Shown here piece by piece: positions 1 to 8,595 of a DNA stretch of 64,000 bases. The position numbers were made by a program, and so were the translations under genes. Below the pieces are notes generated by a model. It did no database searches, was not told where the DNA came from, and was given only the letters and a program-made list of their open reading frames with translations. Within the stretch, counting starts at the first letter, position 1, and every line of letters begins with the position of its first letter. Origin of the DNA: Cupriavidus pauculus (GTDB taxonomy: Bacteria > Pseudomonadota > Gammaproteobacteria > Burkholderiales > Burkholderiaceae); NCBI RefSeq assembly GCF_003854935.1, contig NZ_CP033969.1, forward strand, positions 1,860,001 through 1,924,000, given 5' to 3'.

Positions 1-80
1 GTGCGGGCGTATCCGGCGGCGCAGCTGTCGCAGCGAATACGCTTTCCGAGCAGGCTTAACACCAAGGGCGCGAACTGCGA

Positions 81-305
81 CTAGACGTCGCGGTTCGCCT
101 CACATATAGCGGCCGTGGACTCAGAAGGGATTGCGACGACTTCGCCGCAGGCGTCGCACACCGCTACGAGGATGTTCTCGGCAACACGTTTTCTGCTGTC
201 ACCGACGGAGACATCCCTGCGAACGAAGGTCGTGCCGACGACCTTTCCGCAATCCGGGCAGATAGCTTTGCTCCTATCGCCCTCGTGAATTCGTGCAATG
301 CTCAT
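81..305 (-). CDS. small zinc-ribbon protein
   Basis: A 74-residue protein with two CxxC pairs (CPDC near residue 19 and CDAC near residue 53) that should bind one zinc ion. The layout recalls the zinc-ribbon part of MqsA/YgiT antitoxins and similar small regulators, but no HTH part is visible. The start is the ATG at 305; the longer frame upstream overlaps the end of the preceding gene. It lies 17 bases behind the 149-residue gene at 323-772 on the same strand, so the two probably form one unit of island cargo. Function is unknown; a role in a toxin-antitoxin or defence pair is speculation. Confidence 0.55.
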   Translation of the reverse strand: MSIARIHEGDRSKAICPDCGKVVGTTFVRRDVSVGDSRKRVAENILVAVCDACGEVVAIPSESTAAICEANRDV

Positions 306-322
306 TGCTCGGTCCAAACCTT

Positions 323-772
323 CTATCGGCGGCGGGCCAAGAAGGAGAGCCAATCCGATGCATATGCGCACTGCATCGGCTCGGAATCCTCCTCGATAAC
401 TGGACACGTCGAATACTCGATGTGCTTGCGGAAGTAGGTCACTGCCGGCTCGAGGATTTCCCCGAGACGAACGTAGCTGGTGTCTCCCGACAGATGAATG
501 GGAACACGCAGGGCCAGAGGTCGTGGTGGCAGCTCTTCTGTTCCGGTCAATCCTACTGCTAGCGCACGAGCTACCAAGTCGAAGACGGACGATGCATAGC
601 GAGGGTAGCCATGCAGCGCCCGCTTCTCGCCATCGCCAAACGGGGGCTCGTTAAGTTGCACGGCGTAGTCAGCCACAGCGCTACGCTCGAGCCTGCCAAT
701 GTACGCCGTCGCTATCTGCCTTCCCGGGCCATTGCGTCCTGGCCCGACGACTTCCACGGTGACTTTTAGCAT
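323..772 (-). CDS. hypothetical protein (149 aa), island cargo
   Basis: I chose the ATG at 772; the frame is open further upstream but then runs through the intergenic space before the divergent gene. The protein begins with a short beta-type stretch and has a middle part with the pattern of small immunity-like proteins annotated DUF6968 (IGR, then a Y-x-S-x-x-D-L helix). That family link is from memory and tentative. No membrane segment or signal peptide is seen. It is followed after 17 bases by the zinc-ribbon gene, so the two are likely translated from one message. Confidence 0.5.
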   Translation of the reverse strand: MLKVTVEVVGPGRNGPGRQIATAYIGRLERSAVADYAVQLNEPPFGDGEKRALHGYPRYASSVFDLVARALAVGLTGTEELPPRPLALRVPIHLSGDTSYVRLGEILEPAVTYFRKHIEYSTCPVIEEDSEPMQCAYASDWLSFLARRR

Positions 773-1023
773 GATTGATTTCGCGAGAGCGGGACGCAAT
801 GTGTATGGCGATTTTAGCGCCACACGGGAGTGTGGCTCGGCTGCCAGTGTGCAAAAAATGTAGTGTATCAACGCAATCGGCGGAATCTTGCCGGTCGTTG
901 TCGAGTCGCTCCGAAATCGTGGTTCGAGATTTGCAGATGCTGGTCGCGGTGAAGATAATTGCGCAATCAGCACTACGAGGAAACATCGATGGGCCGGGCG
1001 AATTGCAAGCAACGCGTCAGCGG

Positions 1024-1575
1024 ATGAATGAGATGAGCATAGAGGATTCATCGGTGGCGGCGGACCCACCCGGAGCACCGCTGCACGTGCTCTATGTCGA
1101 CTACGATGGCGTCTTGCATCCTGACTCGGTTTACCGCACGCGCAACGGAATCGAACTCCTGCACCGGCCAGGGCATACGTTGTTCGAAAACGTGCCGCTC
1201 ATGGAGGCCGCACTAGAGCCGTATCCCAATGTCAGTATTGTCCTATCGACATCTTGGCTGCTTATTAAGGGTAACTACGAACACGCCAAATCGAGGCTGT
1301 CTGGGTGCCTGCAGAAGCGATGCATTGGCGGAACGTTTCACCGACGCGAAATGCGAAAGACCTGGTTTGAGAGCATCCCACGGCCTGACCAAGTCATACG
1401 AGATGTACAAAGACGACAGCCCGCGCGGTGGGTGGCGGTAGACGACTGCCCGGAAGAGTGGCCCACTTGGGTGCGAGACAAGGTCGTGCGCGCCGACCCT
1501 GAACGTGGCATCGCCGCCAGCGAGATGCTAGAAGACTTGGAGGCGAAGCTGCTGCGCGAGTTTGGAGGGTTGTAG
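1024..1575 (+). CDS. HAD-like domain protein
   Basis: The protein has the first HAD motif as YVDYDGVLHPD near residue 25, a second conserved block STSW near residue 75 (motif II Ser/Thr), and VAVDDCP near residue 140 (motif IV acidic pair). This pattern matches the small HAD domain found in prokaryotic RNA-repair and defence proteins (HAD_SAK type). The start at 1024 or 1033 is not fixed by a strong ribosome binding site. It runs towards the island thyA. Likely a phosphatase or phosphotransferase; substrate unknown. Confidence 0.6.
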   Translation: MNEMSIEDSSVAADPPGAPLHVLYVDYDGVLHPDSVYRTRNGIELLHRPGHTLFENVPLMEAALEPYPNVSIVLSTSWLLIKGNYEHAKSRLSGCLQKRCIGGTFHRREMRKTWFESIPRPDQVIRDVQRRQPARWVAVDDCPEEWPTWVRDKVVRADPERGIAASEMLEDLEAKLLREFGGL

Positions 1576-1697
1576 GGAGCTATTTCGGTTGGCGACGGTG
1601 CTCTGCTGTTGAGATACAAAATTGACCAAGCCAACTTGAGCTTCTCCAGCTGAGTTCGAACGTTGATGGAGGCGTCTGCTCCATCAACGTCTCCTGC

Positions 1698-2678
1698 TCA
1701 CACAGCCATCGGAGCGGTTAAAGAAGCATGGTGCCTATAGCCCTCTAGCATGAAATCTGTTGGCTCGACACGCTCCAACCATTCCGGCTCATACTTGCCA
1801 GTGGCAGCAAAGTCAGGGATTCGGTCAGAGAGGACCAATTGGGGCGCAGGGAATGGCTTACGGCTCAACTGCTCTCTAAGCATTTCCACATGATTTTCGT
1901 AGATATGCGCATCACCGATGAAGTACGTGAACCAGCGTGGCGTATAGCCAGTTAGCCGACCCACAAGATGCAGGAGCGCAGCACCTTCAGTGAGATTGAA
2001 GGGCGTACCAAGTCCAACGTCGTTTGACCTGATGTAAAGGCACAGGTTGATTTCTCTCTTCGAAGGGTTCACGAGGAACTGATAGAGCAGATGGCAAGGT
2101 GGAAGAGCCATCTCTTCCAGCTGGGCCCAGTTCCAACCATGGAAAAGAATGCGTCGGCTACCAGGGTCCTTGATGATAGTGTCAAGACATTGTCTCAACT
2201 GGTCGACAGCCTTATAAAGTAGGGTCGCCGGCTCTCCATCATTATCGAAAGTGCCGATTGTTCTGTAGCCTCGTGAGGTGGCGTCTGCGATTTGAGCGTG
2301 GCTCTTCGGATGCGCTAAGTCAATAAGCTTGTAGGCCGGCCATTGGCGCCATTGAACGCCATAGACTGGGCCCAAATCGCTTTCCCGAAGCCTGTAGGGG
2401 TTCGCAAGCCATTGCGCGTTCTCGTTCGCATTCTGGTCCCAAACCTTACACCCAAGACCTCGGAAATCCTCGGCATTGCGGTAGCCTCGCAGGAAGCCAA
2501 CGAGTTCTCCGATGGCTGATTTGAAGGCTAACTTCTTCGTCGTGATGGCAGGGAATCCTTCCTGGAGGTCGAACTTCATCATCGCCCCTGGAATGCTTAG
2601 AGTGCGTATGCCTGTCCGGTTGTCCTGCCAGGAGCCGTTGTCAAAGATATCCTGTACGAGGTTGAGATACTGATTCAT
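1698..2678 (-). CDS. thyA: thymidylate synthase, island copy
   Basis: Full-length thymidylate synthase-like protein (326 aa, longer than the usual ~264). It keeps the family marks: NRTG near residue 20, [12 protein letters not shown], the catalytic LPPCH, and [12 protein letters not shown]. The enzyme makes dTMP from dUMP with methylene-tetrahydrofolate. The extra length comes from insertions around residues 85-95 and 135-160. It lies 46 bases behind ginD on the same strand and is probably co-transcribed with the recombinases. As the island has cut the host thyA, this copy most likely replaces it. It is divergent from the host fragment, so it is not a duplicate of it. Confidence 0.9.
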   Translation of the reverse strand: MNQYLNLVQDIFDNGSWQDNRTGIRTLSIPGAMMKFDLQEGFPAITTKKLAFKSAIGELVGFLRGYRNAEDFRGLGCKVWDQNANENAQWLANPYRLRESDLGPVYGVQWRQWPAYKLIDLAHPKSHAQIADATSRGYRTIGTFDNDGEPATLLYKAVDQLRQCLDTIIKDPGSRRILFHGWNWAQLEEMALPPCHLLYQFLVNPSKREINLCLYIRSNDVGLGTPFNLTEGAALLHLVGRLTGYTPRWFTYFIGDAHIYENHVEMLREQLSRKPFPAPQLVLSDRIPDFAATGKYEPEWLERVEPTDFMLEGYRHHASLTAPMAV

Positions 2679-2724
2679 TCCTTATCCTTGCAGCACCGAA
2701 TCGATGCTTGGTATAGCGTCGGCG

Positions 2725-3237
2725 TTACTGCTCACTTTCATTCTTACTCGTCGGCGCTAACGGCAGCACCGTAACGTTGGTCTTGCTTGCCGAAACTACT
2801 GTTCTAGCGGAGCGTAGTTGGGCCTCTGCTTCCAGCGCCCTGCGTTTCCAATCTGCGGCTTGAGCCTCTAGGGTCTGAAGTCGCGCGCGCAGGTCGTCAT
2901 GCTTGTACTTCCATGCGAGTAACTCGTCCCGACTCAGAGCGAGTTGTTCTCGGTATTTGTCTACCCGAGCGGTCTCTGTCACCCTTGGGGCCGGTGATTG
3001 AACCTGCTCTCGCGCTTGACGAGCTTCCTCTTTCAGTTGCTTTAAGCAACTTATGGGCCACTTTCTATTGTGTAGTGTACCGCGAGCGCAGTCGGCAAGT
3101 TTAGCAAGGTTTGTCTCGGTTCTCTTGACCCTTCTGTCAGTCCTCATCGTGTCCAACGCCGCCTGTATGCGCTTGGTCATGGCAAGGAAGTCCTGCTCGT
3201 TGCGCTCATCGTAAGGAAGCTGTAGACCTTCGTTCAT
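2725..3237 (-). CDS. ginD: GinD-like small HTH/coiled-coil recombination protein
   Basis: 170 residues. The first ~65 contain a helix-turn-helix-like segment (LAKLADCARGTLHNRKWP). Residues ~85-145 are a charged coiled coil. The start codon overlaps the stop of the upstream recombinase gene by four bases. Size, position and build fit GinD of GInt islands and the accessory TnpC of Tn554, both needed with the recombinases for integration or excision. It probably binds the element ends. The family assignment is from gene order plus architecture. Confidence 0.7.
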   Translation of the reverse strand: MNEGLQLPYDERNEQDFLAMTKRIQAALDTMRTDRRVKRTETNLAKLADCARGTLHNRKWPISCLKQLKEEARQAREQVQSPAPRVTETARVDKYREQLALSRDELLAWKYKHDDLRARLQTLEAQAADWKRRALEAEAQLRSARTVVSASKTNVTVLPLAPTSKNESEQ

Positions 3238-5108
3238 TCCGACACTCCAAGGCCAGCAAGTATTTCTCGTGCGCGATTGGCGGTGCTAACTAGCTCAGTT
3301 TTTGCATGCTGCATCGTCGGGCAAGCCGCGAGCTCCTCGTTTTGAGTCACGACTTTCTTCCACATATGAACGTGATGCGTTGTGATAACGGCGTTGCTGC
3401 AGGTGTCGGGAGCGCACATCAGTGACCCGATACAGGGCGGCTTTTGTATGCTGCCGTCCTTGTTCTTGATTTCGCGTTTTCCTAGGCAGAAACCCATGCC
3501 GACGCTGGAAAGTGGTATCGGCTGGCCAGCGAGGCGCTCGAGAATTTCTTCTTTTGTCATTCCGCTAGCCAACAGGCCCTCGAAGTATTGCTTCCTCCGC
3601 TGGGAGAATTCGCTGGCACCACCCCCTGCGAGTGGACTATCAGGGTCGTAAAGGCTCTCTGCGAGTTCATAGTGCAGGCCGGGCGAGAACAATGCTTGTT
3701 CAAATTTCAGTTCGGATATGCGGCCGTAATTCAATGTGACCTGCGGGGGGGCTGCCCTGAGCGCGCTGTGCAGGTGCTTAAGCTGATGCGAGATGAACAC
3801 CAAGCCGAGGTCCGCCCTAGCAAGTTGATATGCCAGCGTGTGGCGACATCGCTGGCTCGAAACCGAGGTATGCTCCCATGCTCCATTTGCATCAATCCGT
3901 TTCACGTAGTTTTGGAGCGCGCCTGCCAGGCCGTTAGGCGAGTATGGGCCAGGCTCATCTCTTAGCTGTAGACCGGCAACAAGGTATTGATTGAACGTGA
4001 GTTCTGAGAAATGCTCTAGGCATTTTAGTGCATCCCGCAAAATAGGGATGGCCGGCCAGAAATCCATGTCGGCGGGCTTGTTTATGTCCTGGTGTTTTAT
4101 ATGCGTGCCTGAAATAAACCACATCCCACCAATCTTTTTTAGACATCCTTTCTTAAAGCCTCTAAGGTCGGTATATCGTCCACCGGTGTAAAGGCAAATA
4201 AGGGAGCATGCGGCATGATGAACTCTAATGTGATAGTCCCGTAGAACCCCTAATGAAACGCCGAATTTTTTGATTTCTTCGAGAGCCTGTTTCGTTTTTG
4301 ACTGTATATGCTGTATGTAGGCCTCGTGAGCTTCCCGGCCATAACTGCGGCGACTAATATCTGATAGTTCTATAGGGATTTCGCCTGGGACGTCTGAGGC
4401 AGGATGCTCGCGCATGAAACGCAAAAATCCTACCACGTCATTCGTGGCGCACTTTGATATATGCTGGAAAAGTGCATTTGGAATGACTGGCTCATAATTT
4501 TCCCGGTGACCGTTAGGACGGAAGCTGAGAAGTCGGATGTCACCACCGGACCAGTGGGGGGAAAATCCCTTGCATGTATTTTTAATAATTGGGCTGCATA
4601 TCATTTTTAACAGCCTTCGCAAGTCTGAGCCACGCCCGACATTCCAATCCGAAAGAGATTCTCGTAAATGCTTCAGTGTGACATCGCTCAGTGTGGAAAT
4701 CGGCGCTAATGTCCCCTCTTCTAGCAGGGATTTTTCGTTGAGATGCCCAAAGAAGGCGATTAAAGGCCTCATGTATCCGCAGACTGTGGTCGGATGGTTG
4801 TTGGATTTTGCCTTGCTACGGCCATTAACGGTATGGGGCGCGCGCAACAAAAGAAGTGCCAGCAATTTAAGTACGAGAATAATGGCGTCAGGTAAGGGTG
4901 TGTATGGAAACGCTTGGGATGTTTTCGTGTGCCAGGCGATGATCAAGTTAGAGTGCGTGTAATGGAGTAGGCGTGGATTCCCATTATCAGTGAAATCCCA
5001 TTCATCGTGACCAAATTTGGATTTTTTTGAAACTGATGTTTCTCTAGTAATTCCCTCTGGGAAAAGCTCGCTAAGCTCTGCGCAGGATTGAAATGGTTCG
5101 GATTTCAT
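3234..5108 (-). CDS. ginC: GinC-like tyrosine recombinase
   Basis: Large tyrosine recombinase (624 aa). The catalytic region lies near residues 330-480: GGRYTDLRGF carries the first Arg, SSQRCRHTLAYQLA the H/R box, and ISHQLKHLH with the following YGRI supplies the late His and Tyr. A Cys cluster (CIGSLMCAPDTC) in the C-terminal quarter could bind metal. Start and stop overlap the neighbouring genes by four bases, so it is translationally coupled. Third recombinase of the ginABCD set; Tn554 TnpB is the nearest textbook relative. Confidence 0.75.
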   Translation of the reverse strand: MKSEPFQSCAELSELFPEGITRETSVSKKSKFGHDEWDFTDNGNPRLLHYTHSNLIIAWHTKTSQAFPYTPLPDAIILVLKLLALLLLRAPHTVNGRSKAKSNNHPTTVCGYMRPLIAFFGHLNEKSLLEEGTLAPISTLSDVTLKHLRESLSDWNVGRGSDLRRLLKMICSPIIKNTCKGFSPHWSGGDIRLLSFRPNGHRENYEPVIPNALFQHISKCATNDVVGFLRFMREHPASDVPGEIPIELSDISRRSYGREAHEAYIQHIQSKTKQALEEIKKFGVSLGVLRDYHIRVHHAACSLICLYTGGRYTDLRGFKKGCLKKIGGMWFISGTHIKHQDINKPADMDFWPAIPILRDALKCLEHFSELTFNQYLVAGLQLRDEPGPYSPNGLAGALQNYVKRIDANGAWEHTSVSSQRCRHTLAYQLARADLGLVFISHQLKHLHSALRAAPPQVTLNYGRISELKFEQALFSPGLHYELAESLYDPDSPLAGGGASEFSQRRKQYFEGLLASGMTKEEILERLAGQPIPLSSVGMGFCLGKREIKNKDGSIQKPPCIGSLMCAPDTCSNAVITTHHVHMWKKVVTQNEELAACPTMQHAKTELVSTANRAREILAGLGVSE

Positions 5109-6967
5109 GCCGTCTCCCCGCCAGGATAAGTCAATGGGTCGATTACAAAATCCAAGTTCTCAGATGCTGCTATGGCCCATTCAATTTCTTCTACGTCAAA
5201 TTCACTCGTGTCAGGGTCGAAAATTTGGTCTAGAACCGCCAGCGATTTTTCGTAGAGGGAGACGATTGGTACATCCAAGGCGGAGTTGTCGAGGCAGCGT
5301 CGAAGTTGAGTACGATAGTGTGCGAGTATAGGGAGGTGAGGAGTTAAAACGACTATGTTTTTGCAAAGCAGGCACATGTTGAATCGCGTGCATGCCTGTC
5401 CGGGTACATAGTCCGCAGCAAGTTGTACAGCTCGAGGTGGGTCAAATACATTTTTACACCTCGACATAAGTCCGTGAAAGATAATGCCCGCGTATTCTGG
5501 AGTTTTCTTCGTTTGTTTTGCGTATTCTTCTCTATTGTTCCAAATAGTTTCTAACGCATTTGTTACCTCTCGCTCAGCAATGACATCCATTGTTCGTTTT
5601 TGAATATAGGCGAGAGTTTGTCGAATTGATTTGTGTCCGGCGGCGTGTTGAATCTCGAAAAAGTCCTTACCCTGAGCAGCCATCTCGGTCAAGCGCGTCG
5701 GGCGGAATCGAACCAAGGTGAAAACCAACCGCTCGCCGTCTTGATTCTTCAAGGCGTGCCTTTCGCCCATGTTTCGGCACCACTGATTGGCTTTCCAGGG
5801 GGGGACGCTCTGATATTCTCCGCGGCAGTTATTACCGGAGGATTGGTACACAAACAGCATCGAACTAAGTTCGGAGGGAAAATCGAGCTGTTGTCTAATT
5901 GGGGCCGTAAGCTGCAGGATTTTTTTGACGGTGCGCTCTACCAGAATAGCATGCTCACGCTTTAAAGGCATTTCCACGCTTTCAACGTCAGATGGTAACT
6001 TTGCCTGTGGATTGTTAAGTAAGTCGAGCAACAGCTCCTTCTCGCCATCAGACCTAAGTTTGAGATAGCGAAGAACGGGCGTTCCCGTAAGTGGATGCTC
6101 GCTAAGGCAATCAACCCGCAGTCCGCAAAGCGAGTAAGGGTTTAGGCCCGTAAGGTAACTGAGCTGAATGAAGAGTGGGCACAAGATGTCGCGGTCATTC
6201 AAGGGGGTTACCCCCCAACGTTTATAAATCTCGAAAATTCCGCCGAAGTATCGAATGCACCCCCTAAAGAATCCCCGATGAGCTGTCGCGGAAATATCTG
6301 CAGAAGAAATGGCACGACAAGCCATTCTATTCTCGAAGTACCAGCGGAGATTGTTCTCGCAGTTCCAACCGTAGCCGTGTCTTGCGTAGTCTCTGGGGTT
6401 TATCGTGCCTGAAGGCGGGCGCTGTTCGGGGTCTCGTCCTAGTCCCGTTTTGACGTAACCTTTCAAGACAGCATTCGTATAATGGAAGTCCGTCTTGACG
6501 GCTTCTAAAATGGATGCGAGTTCGTCTGCCGAGAATGGGGCATTTTTGTCCGTGGCGCTTTGAGCACTCCCCATCGGGGCATTTATTATGTCTCGTTCCG
6601 CTGTAAGGTCCAACGTTACAGCGTCCGCCATGACTTGCCGAACGGCACTCATGATTCCAACAGCAGTGTGATTAGAAAGTTGCGGTGAGTCCGCATTCTC
6701 TTGCGAGAGAAGCCAAGTCTTGAACACCACCATCGCGAGTAGACCCCAGCGCTCTTTCAAAATAAAAGGCGATTCGCCATATTTTTCTCGGGCAAATCTA
6801 AGGTAGAACTTGAGCGCGTATCTGTAGTTGCCTTGACCACTTTCGCTCGGAACTCGAGACTGTCGCAGCGCGAAAATCCATTCGAGCTGAACAAACGGGT
6901 TTTCTGCTGTAGGCTTGGGGACGTGATTGTGCGTGTTCGGATGGAGTGGGACGGTTTTATTCACCAT
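5105..6967 (-). CDS. ginB: GinB-like tyrosine recombinase
   Basis: I start it at the ATG at 6967, which overlaps the ginA stop by 11 bases, giving 620 aa. The longer open frame upstream only shadows ginA. The catalytic part has TGLNPYSLCGLRVDCL, then FTLVRFRPTRLTEMA and IQHAAGHKSIRQTLAYIQ with His and the Tyr nucleophile. A C-terminal Cys group (CTRFNMCLLCKN) resembles a zinc site, as in ginC. It acts with GinA, GinC and GinD in island integration. Confidence 0.75.
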   Translation of the reverse strand: MVNKTVPLHPNTHNHVPKPTAENPFVQLEWIFALRQSRVPSESGQGNYRYALKFYLRFAREKYGESPFILKERWGLLAMVVFKTWLLSQENADSPQLSNHTAVGIMSAVRQVMADAVTLDLTAERDIINAPMGSAQSATDKNAPFSADELASILEAVKTDFHYTNAVLKGYVKTGLGRDPEQRPPSGTINPRDYARHGYGWNCENNLRWYFENRMACRAISSADISATAHRGFFRGCIRYFGGIFEIYKRWGVTPLNDRDILCPLFIQLSYLTGLNPYSLCGLRVDCLSEHPLTGTPVLRYLKLRSDGEKELLLDLLNNPQAKLPSDVESVEMPLKREHAILVERTVKKILQLTAPIRQQLDFPSELSSMLFVYQSSGNNCRGEYQSVPPWKANQWCRNMGERHALKNQDGERLVFTLVRFRPTRLTEMAAQGKDFFEIQHAAGHKSIRQTLAYIQKRTMDVIAEREVTNALETIWNNREEYAKQTKKTPEYAGIIFHGLMSRCKNVFDPPRAVQLAADYVPGQACTRFNMCLLCKNIVVLTPHLPILAHYRTQLRRCLDNSALDVPIVSLYEKSLAVLDQIFDPDTSEFDVEEIEWAIAASENLDFVIDPLTYPGGETA

Positions 6968-8099
6968 TAACGACCCCAATTCGCTTCTTAGGTGGTTCCT
7001 TCTTCTCTGGCAGATATGTCTTGTCAAAAATTTGCTGCGCTTCCTCGAATCGGGGCTTTGCTTCGGAGATGCCGTATGCATTACGAATCTTGGCAAGGAC
7101 CGGCGCTGGGATAGCGGTGTAAATCTCGGTTGTCCCAATATCGGCGTGCCCGAGCATCTTTTGGGTAATGACCAGATTGTCCAGCATGGTTTTGCCATGG
7201 TCGCTGCGCAACACGGAGTAGGCTGTTCCATGACGCAATCGATGGCAACTCGCGTCGTCTAGTTTAGCGCGCACTTTCGCGCGAACCAAAAGCGATTCTA
7301 TGGCGTCCTCTGTCCAAACATCTCCAAAGACATTCAGTAATGCCGGCTTACGGTGGTTGTCGAAGTCGTAGTTGAATAGATAGCTCTTGGTATTGTGATG
7401 CTTGGCAATGCGCGAAAGTAAGGGACGAGAGATTATCGTGTAACGTTCTTTCAACTGTCGGGCTCGACCCTTCGAGCCTCTAACTAATAGAGGGAAGTAC
7501 ATCATGCCGTCGGGATAGTGTCTCCAGTCCGGCAAGTCCGACTTAAGAACTCTAGGCACTTCGGAAATGCGCAGCCCCGTGTCATAGACGAAGTGAACTA
7601 CTAGACGCTGAGCTTCGTAATGGAGTCCTGACAGTAGTTGTATGACCTGTTGCTCTGTCAAGTACCGTGGGATTCTCTTTATGGGAGGGGGCGTGATTAA
7701 GGGAGCGTGCTCTGGATAAAGTGGCCGCGTGTGGGCATAGTTAGCTTCGTCGCTGTTTAACCAGTTCGTGAATTCCTTGATGGCAACTTCCGCAAGCCGA
7801 ACTGCGGCGGGTCCTTGGCCGAGCGATTCAAGTGAGCGATAGAACTCGTTGAGCATCACTCTGTTCATGCGCCGGAGGGCGTCGTCTACACGCCACTGCC
7901 CATAGATTGGGTGTCGACCAAGGAACCTGCATAGGTCGCGAACCTTTTCTGCATAGCGATGTTGGGTCCCATCGGCCAGTTTCTTTGCAGATTTGGCCTG
8001 GGACCGCATCCACTCAGTCGGAAACTCGATAATCCGTTCCTGCTCGTCAACAAAGAGGAACGCTAGGTGACTGTCGTAGGTGGTCCAAGAGATGTCCAT
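6957..8099 (-). CDS. ginA: GinA-like tyrosine recombinase (first of the trio)
   Basis: Typical 380-residue phage-type integrase. The N-terminal SAM-like DNA-binding half covers about residues 25-125, the catalytic half 150-350. Catalytic residues are visible: Arg in TGLRISEV, H-x-x-R in CHRLRHGTAY, LGHADIGTT, and Tyr in EIYTAI. It is the gene nearest to the thyA junction, 100 bases from the island edge, as expected of the leading recombinase. A GAGGG ribosome binding site lies just before the ATG. The operon ginA-ginB-ginC-ginD-thyA runs away from the junction. Confidence 0.85.
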   Translation of the reverse strand: MDISWTTYDSHLAFLFVDEQERIIEFPTEWMRSQAKSAKKLADGTQHRYAEKVRDLCRFLGRHPIYGQWRVDDALRRMNRVMLNEFYRSLESLGQGPAAVRLAEVAIKEFTNWLNSDEANYAHTRPLYPEHAPLITPPPIKRIPRYLTEQQVIQLLSGLHYEAQRLVVHFVYDTGLRISEVPRVLKSDLPDWRHYPDGMMYFPLLVRGSKGRARQLKERYTIISRPLLSRIAKHHNTKSYLFNYDFDNHRKPALLNVFGDVWTEDAIESLLVRAKVRAKLDDASCHRLRHGTAYSVLRSDHGKTMLDNLVITQKMLGHADIGTTEIYTAIPAPVLAKIRNAYGISEAKPRFEEAQQIFDKTYLPEKKEPPKKRIGVVNGE

Positions 8100-8104
8100 G
8101 AAAC

Positions 8105-8200
8105 CCTCGTACTGACGTACTGAACATCAGTCTATGGAGGGAAATAAAACACTTCAAGGACAAAAAAAGCAGCCGAAGCTGCTTGTACTGAACAAAGGGT
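8105..8200. repeat. island right end with repeated GTACTGA(A)C motifs
   Basis: Between ginA and the thyA break point the motif occurs three times in the same direction: GTACTGAC at 8109-8116, GTACTGAAC at 8117-8125 and GTACTGAAC again at 8185-8193. The last copy is within 10 bases of the junction. These are good candidates for recombinase arm or core sites. The matching copy at the left end lies outside the window. Confidence 0.5.
8161..8186 (-). terminator. hairpin with T-run downstream of truncated thyA
   Basis: AGCAGC-CGAA-GCTGCT stem-loop at 8168-8183, followed on the minus strand by seven T. It would end transcription coming from the host thyA promoter just inside the island and shield ginA from it. 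Confidence 0.65.
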
Positions 8201-8485
8201 TTAGCGGACGGGAAAAAGTTCGCCGTTGGCGTCGGCCCACTCGTCCCAGATCGTGACGCCGTGTTCCTTCAGGTACTGGATGTTGGTCGAACCCTGCAGG
8301 AACCAGAGCAGTTCGTGGATGATCGACTTCAGGTGCAGTTTCTTGGTGGTGACGACCGGGAAGCCCTCGTTCAGGTCGAAGCGCATCTGGTAGCCAAACA
8401 CCGAGCGCGTGCCGGTGCCGGTGCGGTCGGACTTTTCGGTGCCGTGTTCGAAAACATGGCGCATGAAGTCGAGGTACTGTTTCAT
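8201..8485 (-). pseudogene. thyA: host thymidylate synthase, N-terminal fragment cut by the island
   Basis: The sequence starts like a normal bacterial ThyA ([16 protein letters not shown], then [45 protein letters not shown]). It then leaves the family just before the expected GPVYG and stops after four foreign codons. Only about 90 of ~264 residues remain, without the catalytic Cys, so this fragment cannot be active. The start is the ATG at 8485; the longer frame upstream is not conserved. The rest of the gene should lie beyond the far end of the island. Confidence 0.9.
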
Positions 8486-8551
8486 CGGCGCGGGGAAGGG
8501 AATGTGACGTGCGCCACCGGGGCGCAAAGCGGGAATTCTAGCCTGAAAGCA

Positions 8552-8575
8552 GAAAGCCGCCCGAAGGCGGCTTTC
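8552..8575 (-). terminator. terC terminator
   Basis: Perfect 10-bp stem GAAAGCCGCC / GGCGGCTTTC with a CGAA loop, 20 bases behind the terC stop and before the thyA start. Confidence 0.7.
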
Positions 8576-8595
8576 CGGTCAGGCGAACAGGCCGG

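Larger units (their letters stand above)
1..8200. mobile_element. GInt/Tn554-like genomic island inserted in host thyA (left end outside window)
   Basis: The stretch has visibly lower GC than the host DNA from 8201 on. It holds three coupled tyrosine-recombinase genes plus a small HTH/coiled-coil gene, the hallmark of GInt islands (ginABCD) and close to Tn554 tnpABC. Its right edge lies at about 8200, where the host thyA reading frame breaks off in the conserved GPVYG region. Cargo is a second thyA, a HAD-like gene and a zinc-ribbon gene pair. The left end and the 3' part of host thyA are expected to the left of base 1. Bases 1-80 show no gene I can support. Confidence 0.8.
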
